Source: Zoogloea sp041904905 (lineage in GTDB: Bacteria; Pseudomonadota; Gammaproteobacteria; Burkholderiales; Rhodocyclaceae). Taken from it: a stretch of 53,244 nt of DNA. The notes below the pieces were generated by a model. The model was not told the DNA's origin. It searched no databases and saw only the letters and a list, made by a program, of their open reading frames with translations. Below, piece after piece: positions 25,349-34,189 of this stretch. Where the stretch lies: NCBI RefSeq assembly GCF_041904905.1, contig NZ_JAYRMI010000025.1, forward strand, positions 1 to 53,244. The letters run 5' to 3'. The stretch's first letter is position 1, and the number at the start of each line of letters is the position of its first letter. Made by a program: the position numbers and the translations under genes.

Positions 25349-28300
25349 TTAGGGCCGGGCGTCCTTTCGCGGCCGGTCCTTGGCGCCGCCGTAGGACAGC
25401 AGGACGGGCAGCAGGAGCAGGGTGAACACCGTGGCGCTGATGATGCCGCCAACGATCACCACTGCAAAGGGGCGCTGGGTTTCGGAGCCGATGCCGTGGG
25501 ACAGCGCGGCGGGCAGCAGGCCCAGGCCGGCCATCAGGGCGGTCATCACGATGGGGCGCAGGCGCAGCATGGCGCCGTCGAGGATGGCCTCGGAGCGGGT
25601 GGCGCCGCGGCGGGCGATCTCGATGACCTGCTCGACCATGATTACGCCGTTCTGCACCGAGATGCCGGCCACCGCGATGAAGCCCACCGCCGCCGACACC
25701 GACAGGTGCAGCCCGGCCAGCCCCAGCCCGGCGAAGCCGCCGATCAGGGTGAAGGGCACCATCGACAGCACCAGCAGGGCCGGGCGCACGTCGCGGAAGG
25801 CCCAGAACAGCAACGAGAAGATCAGCCCGAGGGTGATCGGGACGATCAGCTTGAGGCGGGCCATGGCGCGCTGCTGGTTCTCGAACTGGCCGCCCCAGGC
25901 GACGGTGTAGCCGGCCGGCAGGCTGACTTCGGCGGCGACCTTCTTCTGGGCTTCGGCGACGAAGCTGCCCTGGTCGCGGCCGCGCAGGTTGGCCTTGACG
26001 ATCACGGCGCGGCTGCCGGCCTCGCGCTGGATGCGGGAGGCGCCCTGGCGCAGCTCCACGTCGGCCAGGTCGCCCAGGGGGATGCTGCCGTGCCCGTCGG
26101 GCAGGGCCACCGGCAGGTTGGCGATGTCGTCCACCTGGTCGCGGAACTGGGGGCCGAAGCGCAGGGTGACGTCGTAGCGGCGCTCGCCCTCGTAGAAGGC
26201 GTTGACGGCGCTGCCGCCCAGGGCGGTCTGGATCATCGCGTTCACGTCGGTGACGTTGATGTCGTAGCGGGCCAGGGCTTCGCGGCGCAGGCGGATGTCC
26301 ACCTCGCTCTGGCCGCCCACCGGCAGGGCGGCCACGTCGGCCGAGCCTTCGATGCGGCCCAGCACCCCGGCGATCTGGCGGCCCTTGGCTTCGAGCACCT
26401 CCAGGTTGGGGCCGAAGACCTTCACCGCGATCTCGCCCTTGGCGCCGGAGAGGGATTCCTCGACGCTGTCCTGGATCACCTGGGAGAAGTTGGTGGGCAG
26501 GCCGGGGATGGCTTCGAGGCGGCCGGACATGCTGTCCACCAGCGCGTCCTTGGTGGCGAAGCGCCATTCGCTGCGGGGCTTGAGGTCCACCAGGATCTCG
26601 ATGTTGTTGGGGCCCTTGGGGTCGGTGCCGTCGTCGGGGCGGCCGACGTGGGTGATGACCGCCTTCACCTCGGGGTAGGTGGACAGCACCGCGCGCACCT
26701 TGCGCTCGACCTCCTTGGTGTTGGTGAGGCCGGACGACTGGGGCAGGCTGATGGTGAGCCAGATGTTGCCTTCGTCGAGCTTGGGCAGGAACTCGGAGCC
26801 CAGCAGCGGAGCGAGGCCCAGCGCGGCGGCCAGGCACAGCAGCGAGCCTGCCACCACCGCCCGGCGGCGGGCCTGGAGCTTGACCAGCAGCGCCCGGTAG
26901 CGCGCCTGCAGGCGGTGCAGCCAGGGGCTCTCCTTTTCGGCCATGTCGTCCTTGTTGAGGGCGTAGGAGAGCAGCGTGGGCACCAGGGTGAGGGTCAGGA
27001 GCAGGCCGCCGAGCAGGGCGAAGGAGAGGGTTAGCGCCACCGGGGTGAAGATCCGCCCTTCCATGCGCTGGAAGGTGAAGATCGGCAGGAAGGCGACGAT
27101 GATGATGGCCTTCGAGAACATGATCGGCGAGCCCAGCTCGACGCAGGTCTGCTTGAGGGCGTGGATGCGGCGGCCCACCGGCGAGGCGATGCCGTGGTGT
27201 TCGGCGTGGGCGTCGGCGGCCAGGCGCACCATCAGCGCCTCGACCATCACCACCGCGCTGTCGATGATGACGCCGAAGTCCACCGCGCCCAGGGAGATGA
27301 GGTTGGCGGACACGCCCATGGCGTGCATCAGGATGAAGGCGAACAGCAGCGACAGGGGGATCACCGCGGCGACGATGATCGCCGCCCGCAGGTTGCGCAG
27401 GAAGGCCAGCAGGATGGCGGTGACGAGCACCGCGCCGACCAGCAGGTTTTCGGCCACGGTGGCGACGGTGTGGCCGATGAGTTCGGTGCGCTGGTAGATC
27501 GGGCGCAGGCGGAAGCCTTCGGGCAGGCGGGCGTTGACCTCGTCCACCTTGAGCTTGAGGGCTTCGACGATCTTGCCGGCGTTGCCGCCCTTGGTCATCT
27601 GGACGATGCCCTCGACCACGTCGTCCCGGTCGTTGAAGGCCACGACGCCGGAGCGAGGGCGGAAGCCGGCCACCACTTCGGCCACGTCGCTGATGCGCAC
27701 CGGCTTGCCTTCGCGGGCCACCACCACCACGTCGCGCACGTCGTCGAGGCTCTGGAACAGGCCGAGGGTGCGCACCACCAGGGCTTCGTCGCCGCGGGGG
27801 AGCAGGCCGCCGCTGCCGTTGGCGCTGGCGGCGTTGAGGGCCTGGGTGACGTCGCCCAGGCTCACCGCGTACTTGCGCAGCAGCTCGGGGTCGATGCGCA
27901 CCTGCACTTCGCGGATCGCGCCGCCGAAGCTCACCACGTCGGCGATGCCCGGCACCATGCGCAGGGCCGGGCGCACCGTCCAGTCCTGCACCGCGCGGAT
28001 CTCTTCCCGGTCGGCGGTGGGCGGGGCGTCGAGCACGTAGCGGTAGATCTCGCCGACGGCGGTGGTGAGCGGCGCCAGCACCGGTTGGGCGCCCGGCGGG
28101 AGCGAGACGTTCTGCAGGCGTTCGAGCACCTGCTGGCGGGCGAAGTAGTCGCCGGTCTTGTCGTTGAAGGTGAGGGTGACCACCGACAGGCCGGTGATCG
28201 ACACCGAGCGCAGCTGGGTCATGCCCGGCACGCCGCTCATCTCGCGTTCGATGGGCAGCGAGATGGTGCGCTCGACCTCCTCGGGGGCCACGCCGATGGC

Positions 28301-28456
28301 CTGGGTGACGACCTGGACCTGCACGTCCTGCACGTCCGGGAAGGCTTCGATGGAGATCTGGTTGACGGCGTACAGGCCGTAGCCGAGCAGCACCGCGGCG
28401 GCGATGAGGATGAAGGCCCGCTGGCGCAGGGCGAGGGTGATGAGGGTGTCGAACAT
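25349..28456 (-). CDS. Heavy-metal RND efflux pump (CzcA-like, HME family)
   Basis: 1035 residues, the normal size. There are twelve membrane segments in the RND layout: TM1 at the N-terminus (AFILIAAAVLLGYGLYAV), the NQISIEAFPDVQDVQVQV start of the periplasmic porter domain, and a TM4 segment reading DFGVIIDSAVVMVEALMV. The D-F-G-x3-D charge relay is the HME type for divalent cations (Zn/Co/Cd/Ni) rather than the CusA type. The usual GAV...EN after it is SAV...EA here. It drives proton-coupled export across the envelope with the adaptor and outer-membrane protein encoded just upstream. Metal specificity cannot be settled by reading. Confidence 0.92.
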   Translation of the reverse strand: MFDTLITLALRQRAFILIAAAVLLGYGLYAVNQISIEAFPDVQDVQVQVVTQAIGVAPEEVERTISLPIEREMSGVPGMTQLRSVSITGLSVVTLTFNDKTGDYFARQQVLERLQNVSLPPGAQPVLAPLTTAVGEIYRYVLDAPPTADREEIRAVQDWTVRPALRMVPGIADVVSFGGAIREVQVRIDPELLRKYAVSLGDVTQALNAASANGSGGLLPRGDEALVVRTLGLFQSLDDVRDVVVVAREGKPVRISDVAEVVAGFRPRSGVVAFNDRDDVVEGIVQMTKGGNAGKIVEALKLKVDEVNARLPEGFRLRPIYQRTELIGHTVATVAENLLVGAVLVTAILLAFLRNLRAAIIVAAVIPLSLLFAFILMHAMGVSANLISLGAVDFGVIIDSAVVMVEALMVRLAADAHAEHHGIASPVGRRIHALKQTCVELGSPIMFSKAIIIVAFLPIFTFQRMEGRIFTPVALTLSFALLGGLLLTLTLVPTLLSYALNKDDMAEKESPWLHRLQARYRALLVKLQARRRAVVAGSLLCLAAALGLAPLLGSEFLPKLDEGNIWLTISLPQSSGLTNTKEVERKVRAVLSTYPEVKAVITHVGRPDDGTDPKGPNNIEILVDLKPRSEWRFATKDALVDSMSGRLEAIPGLPTNFSQVIQDSVEESLSGAKGEIAVKVFGPNLEVLEAKGRQIAGVLGRIEGSADVAALPVGGQSEVDIRLRREALARYDINVTDVNAMIQTALGGSAVNAFYEGERRYDVTLRFGPQFRDQVDDIANLPVALPDGHGSIPLGDLADVELRQGASRIQREAGSRAVIVKANLRGRDQGSFVAEAQKKVAAEVSLPAGYTVAWGGQFENQQRAMARLKLIVPITLGLIFSLLFWAFRDVRPALLVLSMVPFTLIGGFAGLGLAGLHLSVSAAVGFIAVAGISVQNGVIMVEQVIEIARRGATRSEAILDGAMLRLRPIVMTALMAGLGLLPAALSHGIGSETQRPFAVVIVGGIISATVFTLLLLPVLLSYGGAKDRPRKDARP

Positions 28457-28468
28457 GGCGGCGGCTCG

Positions 28469-29620
28469 TCAGCGGGAGCTGCTGGCCAGTTCGGCGTTGA
28501 GGAGCAGCGCCCCCACGCTGACCACCTTGTCGCCGCTCTTCACCCCGCTCCAGACGTAGGCGTGGCTGCGGGTCTGCACCGCGAGGGTGACTTCGCGCTT
28601 CTCGAACACGCCGGCGTCGCGCTCGACGAAGACGTAGTTCTTCACGCCCTCCACGAGCAGGGCGCCGGTGGGGATCTTGGGCAGCTCTTCCTTGCTGTCG
28701 GCCAGGATGGCGACCTTGGCGTACATCTCGGGCTTGAGCAGGCCCTCGCGGTTGTCCACGGCCACCCGGGCCTGGATGCGGCGGGTCTGGGGGTCGAGGG
28801 TGGGGGCGACGTGCACCACCTTGCCGGTGAAGTTGCGGTGGGGGTAGGCGGAAACCTCGACCTGGGCCGACTTGCCCACGGTGACGATGGGCAGGTCGCG
28901 CTCGGGCACATCCACCAGCACTGACAGGCGGCTCATGTCGGTGACGACGAAGAGGGGCTCGGGGTTGTCGGGGCGGGCCTCCATGGCCGGGTTGATGTGC
29001 CGGGTGGCGACCACGCCGGCGATGGGCGCGCGCAGCGGGTAGCGCTGGCTGCCGGCGGCGACGCTGCCGCCAGGGGTGAGGTTGGCCAGGCGTAGGCGGG
29101 CGCGCTCGACTTCGGCCTGGGCCTGCTGGGCGTCGGACTGGGCGGATTCCAGGTCGCGGCGGGCGATGACTTCGGCCTGGTAGAGGCTGCGGGCCCGGTC
29201 GAGGGCGGATTTCTTCTGCTGGGCGTCGGCCTGGGCCTTGGCCAGATCGGCGGTGGCGGTGCCCAGCTCGGGGGCGTCGAGTACGGCAAGCACGGTGCCG
29301 GCCTTCACGGTGTCGCCGATGTTGGCGTGGATCTCGACGACCCGGCCGGCGATGGGGGCGATCAGCCGGGCGGTGGCGTTCTCGTCGTAGCTGATGCGGG
29401 CGGCCAGGGGTTCGTCCATCGGCACCGGGGCGAGGGCGGCCCGGTCGGTCTTGATCTGGGCGAGCTGGGGGGCGGCGGTGGGGAAGCGCAGCACGCCGGG
29501 TTCGGCGGAGGGGCGCTGGATGGCGGGTTCGTCGGGCTTGGCGGGGGCGTCGGGGCGCAGGTGCCAGGCGCCGGCGGCAATCGCGGCGACCAGGACGACG
29601 ATGAGGGGCGTGCGTTTCAT
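28469..29620 (-). CDS. RND periplasmic adaptor (CzcB-like membrane fusion protein)
   Basis: 383 residues with an N-terminal membrane anchor (about 5-20), a Pro-rich linker and the barrel-sandwich hybrid split around a helical hairpin. The two lipoyl half-motifs are visible (ATARLIAPIAGRVVEIHANIGDTVKAG and YPLRAPIAGVVATRHINPAM), separated by the coiled-coil hairpin (about 120-185). A beta-barrel domain (RLSVLVDVPERDLPIV) and a membrane-proximal domain follow. No His-rich N-terminal metal-binding region of the CzcB type is seen. It overlaps the outer-membrane factor stop by 4 bp and precedes the pump by 12 bp. Confidence 0.92.
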   Translation of the reverse strand: MKRTPLIVVLVAAIAAGAWHLRPDAPAKPDEPAIQRPSAEPGVLRFPTAAPQLAQIKTDRAALAPVPMDEPLAARISYDENATARLIAPIAGRVVEIHANIGDTVKAGTVLAVLDAPELGTATADLAKAQADAQQKKSALDRARSLYQAEVIARRDLESAQSDAQQAQAEVERARLRLANLTPGGSVAAGSQRYPLRAPIAGVVATRHINPAMEARPDNPEPLFVVTDMSRLSVLVDVPERDLPIVTVGKSAQVEVSAYPHRNFTGKVVHVAPTLDPQTRRIQARVAVDNREGLLKPEMYAKVAILADSKEELPKIPTGALLVEGVKNYVFVERDAGVFEKREVTLAVQTRSHAYVWSGVKSGDKVVSVGALLLNAELASSSR

Positions 29621-30876
29621 GGGGTGGCTCCGGCCAGGCGCAGCAGCAGGGCGGCGCGGGCGACGTCGGCCCGGGCCTGGATGGCTTCGATGCGCGCGGC
29701 GCGCAGGTTGCGCTGGGTGTCGAGGTAGTCGGTGAGGCTCATGCCGCCCTTCTGGATGGCGACGTCGGCGCCGCGGCCGGCCCGTTCGGCGGCGGGCAGC
29801 ACCACGTCGCGCAGGCGGGCGTGGCGGCGGCGGGCGGCGGCGTAGTCGGCCTGCAGGCCGGCCTGCTCGCTGGCCACGGCCTGACGGGTGGCGTCGAGCT
29901 GCTGTTCGGCGGCGGTGTAGTCGGCTTCGCTCCGGGCGATGTCGCCCCGGTAGTCGTAGCCGAGGAATAGCGGCACCGAGACGCTGAAGCCGTAGGTGTT
30001 GCGCCCGTCGGGCGGGTAGTGCTCGTACTGCAGGCCCACCGAGACGTCGCGGGTGCGCTGGGCGCGGGCCAGCTCGCGCAGGGCGCCGGCCTGGGCCACG
30101 CGCTGGCGGGCGGCGAGGATGTCCGCCCGTTCGGCGTCGGCGGGGGCGGGGGTGATCGTTTCGTCGCCGGGCCAGTCGTCGGTGGTGTCGAGGCTGTCGG
30201 CGGGCAGGCGGTTGCCCAGCAGCCGGGCCAGGGCGATGCGGGCGCGGGCGAGGGTGAGTTCGGCCTGCACGGCGTCGTTGGCGACCCGGGCGGCGTCGGC
30301 GGCGAAGCGGGCGACGTCCACCCCGGCCAGATCGCCGGCCTTGCCGCGCAGTTCGGCGGCGTCGGCGGTGCGGCGGGCGAGGGCGGCGTTCTCGTCGGCG
30401 ATGCGGCGCACTTCGCGGGCGGCGCGCAGATCGACCCAGGCGCTGGCCAGCTCGATACGGGCGAGGCGGATGGTGTTGTCGAGGTCGAGCCCGGTGGCGG
30501 CGAGGTTGCGTTCGGCGGCGTTGAGGCGCAGGTCGCGCTTGTCGCCGCGCTCGATGGTCTGGTCCACCCGCAGCACGCTGTCCATCGGGCGCTCCCAGTA
30601 GCCGCCGCTGCCGTTGCGGGCGGGGTTGATGCTGGTCACCGCGGCGGTGAGCACGGGGTTGGGCCGGGCGCCGGCGATGTCGATGCCGGCCCGGGCGCCG
30701 GCCAGCGCGGCGCGGGCCTGGAGGATGGCTGGGTTGGCGTCGAGGAGGCGCTTTTCGGCGTCGGGCAGGCTGAGGGGCGGGGTGTCGGCGGCGAGGGCCT
30801 GGCCGGCGGCGGGCAGCAGCAGCGCGGCGGTGAGCAGGTGCCGGCCGAGGCGGCGGAGGGCGGAGGGCAGGGGCAT
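29617..30876 (-). CDS. Outer-membrane efflux factor (CzcC/TolC family)
   Basis: 419 residues with a signal peptide ending near GQALA-ADT. Two OEP repeats follow, each with the long alpha-hairpin: ALLDANPAILQARAALAGARAGIDIAGARPNP-type start (residues about 38-70), the VDQTIERGDKRDLRLNAAERNL helix, then the second repeat with LAARQRVAQAGALRELARAQRTRDVSVGLQYEHYPPDGR and VSVPLFLGYDYRGDIARSEADY. It is the first gene of the efflux operon, preceded by a regulatory region with an inverted repeat. It would supply the outer-membrane duct for the pump. Confidence 0.92.
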   Translation of the reverse strand: MPLPSALRRLGRHLLTAALLLPAAGQALAADTPPLSLPDAEKRLLDANPAILQARAALAGARAGIDIAGARPNPVLTAAVTSINPARNGSGGYWERPMDSVLRVDQTIERGDKRDLRLNAAERNLAATGLDLDNTIRLARIELASAWVDLRAAREVRRIADENAALARRTADAAELRGKAGDLAGVDVARFAADAARVANDAVQAELTLARARIALARLLGNRLPADSLDTTDDWPGDETITPAPADAERADILAARQRVAQAGALRELARAQRTRDVSVGLQYEHYPPDGRNTYGFSVSVPLFLGYDYRGDIARSEADYTAAEQQLDATRQAVASEQAGLQADYAAARRRHARLRDVVLPAAERAGRGADVAIQKGGMSLTDYLDTQRNLRAARIEAIQARADVARAALLLRLAGATP

Positions 30877-30904
30877 TCCAGCGGGCAGCGATGACCGGGT
30901 GCCC

Positions 30905-30953
30905 AGTCTAGGTGCCGAGTCTGTCCCTGACCTGACCGCTTCCTTGCGTCAGG
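30905..30953 (-). promoter_or_regulatory. Operator and promoter of the metal efflux operon
   Basis: CCTGAC-N11-GTCAGG (30931-30953), preceded by another CTGAC, lies just upstream of a TAGACT -10-like hexamer (complement of 30905-30910). There is no good -35 box, as at activator-dependent promoters. The operon's own OmpR-type regulator is the natural candidate to bind here. Confidence 0.45.
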
Positions 30954-30977
30954 CTTGCATGGGGGTGGCGGGGTGTG

Positions 30978-31610
30978 TCAGCCGGCCAGGGTGCTGTCGG
31001 CGATGGCGGGCAACGCGCTGGCGAGGGGGCCGTAGCGCTGGTGGAGCAGCCACACCAGGTCGACCAGCTCGGGCTGGTTGAGGTGGGGTACGCCGGCGAG
31101 GATCAGCACGAAGCGGTGGCTGCCCACGTAGAGCGGCCAGAAGCCGATCTGGCTGTGGCCGGCGGCGTCGGGGATGGACCAGGCGCTGCCGTACATCCGC
31201 AGATCCTGGCCGATGAGGCGGCGGTGGCGGTTGTAGAGGCTGGCCAGATCGGCCGAGAGGGCGGCGAGGGATTCGGCTTGGGCGGTGCTGAAGCCGGTGC
31301 CGGCAAGGTGAAAGCCGTGGGCGTCGGCGAGGACGGCGCAGCGGTTGCCGGAGAGGGGCGGCAGCAGGCTCTGGAGCGCGGTCTCGATGGTGTCGCGGGG
31401 GGCGCAGCGGGGGGCGTCGAGGTATTGGATCCAGCCCACCGAGGCGAGCCGCCGCACGAAGCCGTCGTCCTCGTCGTTCCAGGCGGGGGCGGTGGGCTGG
31501 GCGAAGAGCAGGCGGATGAAGCCGCGCAGGCGGTCTTCGGCCTGGGCTGCGGCGGCGAAGTAGGCCCCCGCGGGGGTGGGCAGCAGGTAGTGGCGGCGCG
31601 GCGTTTCCAT
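30978..31610 (-). CDS. Roadblock/LC7-like protein (MglB-like partner of the GTPase)
   Basis: 210 residues from ATG 31610. The N-terminal about 80 residues are helical and of no known family. The C-terminal about 110 have the roadblock/LC7 pattern: NRCAVLADAHGFHLAGTGFS, a central helix AALSADLASLYNRHRR, then a strand pair (IGFWPLYVGSHRFVLILAGVPHL) and a final helix (PELVDLVWLLHQRYG). Roadblock proteins such as MglB bind small Ras-like GTPases and act as their activators. The GTPase gene lies 8 bp upstream in the same operon, which supports this. Assignment by fold pattern, not by strong identity. Confidence 0.6.
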   Translation of the reverse strand: METPRRHYLLPTPAGAYFAAAAQAEDRLRGFIRLLFAQPTAPAWNDEDDGFVRRLASVGWIQYLDAPRCAPRDTIETALQSLLPPLSGNRCAVLADAHGFHLAGTGFSTAQAESLAALSADLASLYNRHRRLIGQDLRMYGSAWSIPDAAGHSQIGFWPLYVGSHRFVLILAGVPHLNQPELVDLVWLLHQRYGPLASALPAIADSTLAG

Positions 31611-31618
31611 GGCCTGGG

Positions 31619-32158
31619 TCAGGCGCTGGCTACCGGGTCGATGACGCTGAGCACCGCTTCGATGAGCAGGCACACGTCGCGGCGGGCGCGGGCGTCCACC
31701 TCGAACACCGGCACGCAGCCGAAGCCGGCGCGCTCCAGTTCGAGCTGGTAGTCGGTGAGCCGCGGGGTGTTGCACAGGTCCACGTGGGTGACGCCGATGG
31801 CCACCGCGGTCTTGCGGATGAAGCCGCTGAAGGCGCCCAGGTAGAAGCGCAGCTCCTTGAGGGGGTCGCCGCGGGAGTTGTCGATCAGCAGGATCAGCGC
31901 GATGCCGCCTTCGGTGAGGATCTCCCACATGAAGTCGAAGCGCTGCTGGCCCGGCGTGCCGTAGAGGTGGATGGTGCTGCCGTCGGCCAGCTTCATGGCG
32001 CCGTAATCGAGCGCCACGGTGGTGTTGGGCTTGAGGTCGCGGACCTCGTCGGAGGCGGAGGCGTCGGTTCGGACCGGCGGGATGTCGCTGGCGGCGGTGA
32101 CGGCCGTCGTCTTGCCGGCTCCGACCGGGCCGGCAAAGATGATCTTGTAGTGGCTCAT
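31619..32158 (-). CDS. Small Ras/MglA-like GTPase
   Basis: 179 residues from ATG 32158. G1 P-loop AGPVGAGKTT (9-18); a TTVALDYGAM strand typical of the bacterial MglA/Rup group; G3-like YGTPGQQRF (66-74), where the usual DxxG Asp is Tyr; an LIDNSRGDP segment; and G4 in the form THVD (124-127) rather than NKxD. Such GTPases pair with roadblock proteins and often act in polarity or surface behaviour, for example MglA with type IV pili. Here it sits with a roadblock-like gene and two unknown genes. No direct link to the pilus operon is seen apart from distance (about 8 kb). Confidence 0.8.
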   Translation of the reverse strand: MSHYKIIFAGPVGAGKTTAVTAASDIPPVRTDASASDEVRDLKPNTTVALDYGAMKLADGSTIHLYGTPGQQRFDFMWEILTEGGIALILLIDNSRGDPLKELRFYLGAFSGFIRKTAVAIGVTHVDLCNTPRLTDYQLELERAGFGCVPVFEVDARARRDVCLLIEAVLSVIDPVASA

Positions 32159-32168
32159 CGGCGCGGGG

Positions 32169-33467
32169 TCAGCCTGCGGCAGCTTCTCCGAGGCGGGCGC
32201 CGAGCAGCTTGCCAAGGATGCGCTTGAACAGCCCCCGCATCGGCGCCGCGCTTTCGGCGGTTTCGGCCGCGGCGTGGCGGCTGCCGATGATGCGGGCGGC
32301 GGCGATGGCCGACGGCGTGGCGGCCAGCTCGACCAGGCCGAGGGCGTGGCAGGCGCTGTAGAAGGCGAACACGTAGCGCTGGGGCACGCCCAGCACCCGC
32401 ACGGTGTCGCGCAGGCTGTAGCTGCTGCGCGACCACAGGCCGGCGATGCGCATGGCTTCGGGCGGCACGGCGAGGCGGGTGAGGTTGGGCCAGCTGTGCA
32501 GGCGGACCGGGTAGTCGAGGTTGGTGCCGCGCGGCAGGCGCCCGCGGGAGGCCCACAGGGCCACGTCCCATTCGAGGGCTTCGAGGGGGCGCTGCTCCAG
32601 CGCGCCCATCCGCCCGGCGTCCTTCGGGTCGACCCGGCTCATCCGCACCGTGCCGCGGGTGGGTAGCTGGGCCAGGGCGCGCATGGCGTTGGTGCTGCGT
32701 GCCTGCAGGGCCTTGCCGGAGACGGGGTCGAGGTAGAGCGCGGTGCCGCTGGCGTCGTCGATGCGCACCGGGCGGTGGATCTCCCGGGCGTGGGCGAGGG
32801 CGCGGGCGATCTCGCCCTGCAGGAACTGCTCCGGGGCGTAGTAGATCGCGGCGCGGGCGGCGGGGTCGTCCAGATCGACGTCGGGCATGGAGCCCACGTA
32901 GAAGGTGGACAGGCGCTCCTCGAGCTGGCGCAGCAGGGCCACCGGGTCGGCGTTGGCGGGGCGGGGTTCGGTGCGGTTGAAGAGCATTTCGACCGGGAGT
33001 TCGTCGGGGATGTTGTCGGCGTCGTCGCTGACGGCTTCGGCCAGCGCCGCGGCCGGTTCGGCCTGGGCGGCGTCGGCTGCCGGGGGGGCGAGGGCCGGCG
33101 ATTCGGTGAGCGGGGCCTCGACCGCCGGGGGGGGCGGCGGCAGCAGGCCGCGGGCCCGTTCGAGGGCGGCGGAGAAGGCCGCCAGCCCCACCGGTTTGGT
33201 GACGGCGATGGTCAGCGGGTCGTCGTGGAGGGCCGGCTTCTGGGTGCTTACGATCAGCGGGCGGCCCGGGTAGAGCAGGCGGTGGCCCTCGAGCAGGTAG
33301 CGGCCCAGGTCGTTGTCGATGTCGATGAAGGCCACGTCGGCGGCGGCTTCATCGGTGATCTGGCAGGCCCGGGTGTCGACGCGCGAGAGGAAGATCTCGA
33401 AGGCGTACAGCGAGCGGCTGTCCATGCCGGCGTGGCAGAGGCGGAGCGTAGGCTGGGCGGTCATCAT
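32169..33467 (-). CDS. Unknown protein with degenerate receiver-like N-terminus
   Basis: 432 residues. Of three in-frame ATGs I choose 33467 because GGGAG lies 6 nt upstream. Residues 1-115 look like a decayed receiver domain (LRLCHAGMDSRSLYAFEIFLS, DVAFIDIDNDLGRYL, PLIVSTQKP, ITVTKPVGL-type end), with an Asp in the DIDND turn. A Pro/Ala-rich linker (about 110-170) follows. The C-terminal about 220 residues have no family I can name and include TVRMSRVDPKDAGRMGALEQRP, PVRLHSWPNLTRLAVPPEAMRI and YSLRDTVRVLGVPQRYVFAFYSACHALGLVEL, which resembles a winged helix. It lies 10 bp upstream of the GTPase gene and is likely co-translated; it may be a regulator or effector of it. Confidence 0.6.
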   Translation of the reverse strand: MMTAQPTLRLCHAGMDSRSLYAFEIFLSRVDTRACQITDEAAADVAFIDIDNDLGRYLLEGHRLLYPGRPLIVSTQKPALHDDPLTIAVTKPVGLAAFSAALERARGLLPPPPPAVEAPLTESPALAPPAADAAQAEPAAALAEAVSDDADNIPDELPVEMLFNRTEPRPANADPVALLRQLEERLSTFYVGSMPDVDLDDPAARAAIYYAPEQFLQGEIARALAHAREIHRPVRIDDASGTALYLDPVSGKALQARSTNAMRALAQLPTRGTVRMSRVDPKDAGRMGALEQRPLEALEWDVALWASRGRLPRGTNLDYPVRLHSWPNLTRLAVPPEAMRIAGLWSRSSYSLRDTVRVLGVPQRYVFAFYSACHALGLVELAATPSAIAAARIIGSRHAAAETAESAAPMRGLFKRILGKLLGARLGEAAAG

Positions 33468-33486
33468 GGGCATCTCCCAAGGGCGG

Positions 33487-33885
33487 TCAAAGGGCCGGGC
33501 TGGCCATCCCGACCAGGCCGCGGGTGAGCACCGAGCGGCTGGCCGGAGGTTGTACGGGCTCGTCGGCACGGACCCCGCTGGCCAGGTGGCTGGCCAGGAA
33601 TCGGCGCTGGGACGGACCGAGCTGCAGGGCCGTCCGCGACAGCATGGCGGACTTCAGCCCCACTCCCCGCTCGGCCAGGGCGATGAACAGATCCACCAGG
33701 GCGCCGTAGATGGCGTCCGGGTCGCCCAGCCGCCAGGCGATCATCACCCGCCGGGTGTGGCCGGTCAGGTCGTCGGGCTGGCGCACCAGGTGCATCTCCA
33801 GATGGGCCAGCAGGCGGCCGGCCTCGCCCCGCAGGTGCAGCGCGCCGCTGTCGGGGGTCTGGAAGGCGGGTTCGGGTCGTTCCAT
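33487..33885 (-). CDS. Unknown small protein, first gene of the GTPase operon
   Basis: 132 residues, soluble, mostly helical, with no family recognised. The middle (TRRVMIAWRLGDPDAIYGALVDLFIALAERG) suggests a helical bundle with a TPR-like look. The C-terminus is Ser/Ala/Pro-rich. Codon bias and position 19 bp before the 432-residue gene support a real gene. A TATAAT-like hexamer on the minus strand (complement of 33954-33959) lies 69 bp upstream of the ATG. Confidence 0.55.
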   Translation of the reverse strand: MERPEPAFQTPDSGALHLRGEAGRLLAHLEMHLVRQPDDLTGHTRRVMIAWRLGDPDAIYGALVDLFIALAERGVGLKSAMLSRTALQLGPSQRRFLASHLASGVRADEPVQPPASRSVLTRGLVGMASPAL

Positions 33886-34189
33886 TCTTGGAGCCCAGTT
33901 TGGGTTGAGTCGATCGCGCCCAAGCTTGCGGCGGGATATGACGAACGGGCTTGATTATAGGGGGCTCGATGGCGCCGAAACCGACCGCTTTGATTACTTC
34001 TGTTATTTATACAGATTTTGACAAAGCTTACTGTCAGAACCTGTCAGGGCGCCCAAAATGGGTGCGGTTTTCACCGAATGTCGCAGTTATCCGCCCGCTT
34101 TCGGGGCGCGTGCGCGGCCGCCGGCGAGGTGGTCGGGCGGGGGCTGGGTGCCGTCCGGCTTGCGGGAACGGCCGGGTTTGACTTAACCT
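33886..34189. other. Intergenic region between divergent operons
   Basis: No gene is seen. It holds a minus-strand -10-like TATAAT (complement of 33954-33959) for the GTPase operon, an isolated TTGACA (34018-34023) on the plus strand without a good -10, and the direct repeat CTGTCAG at 34031-34037 and 34041-34047, 10 bp apart, which may be an operator. The following riboswitch begins near 34190. Confidence 0.5.
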
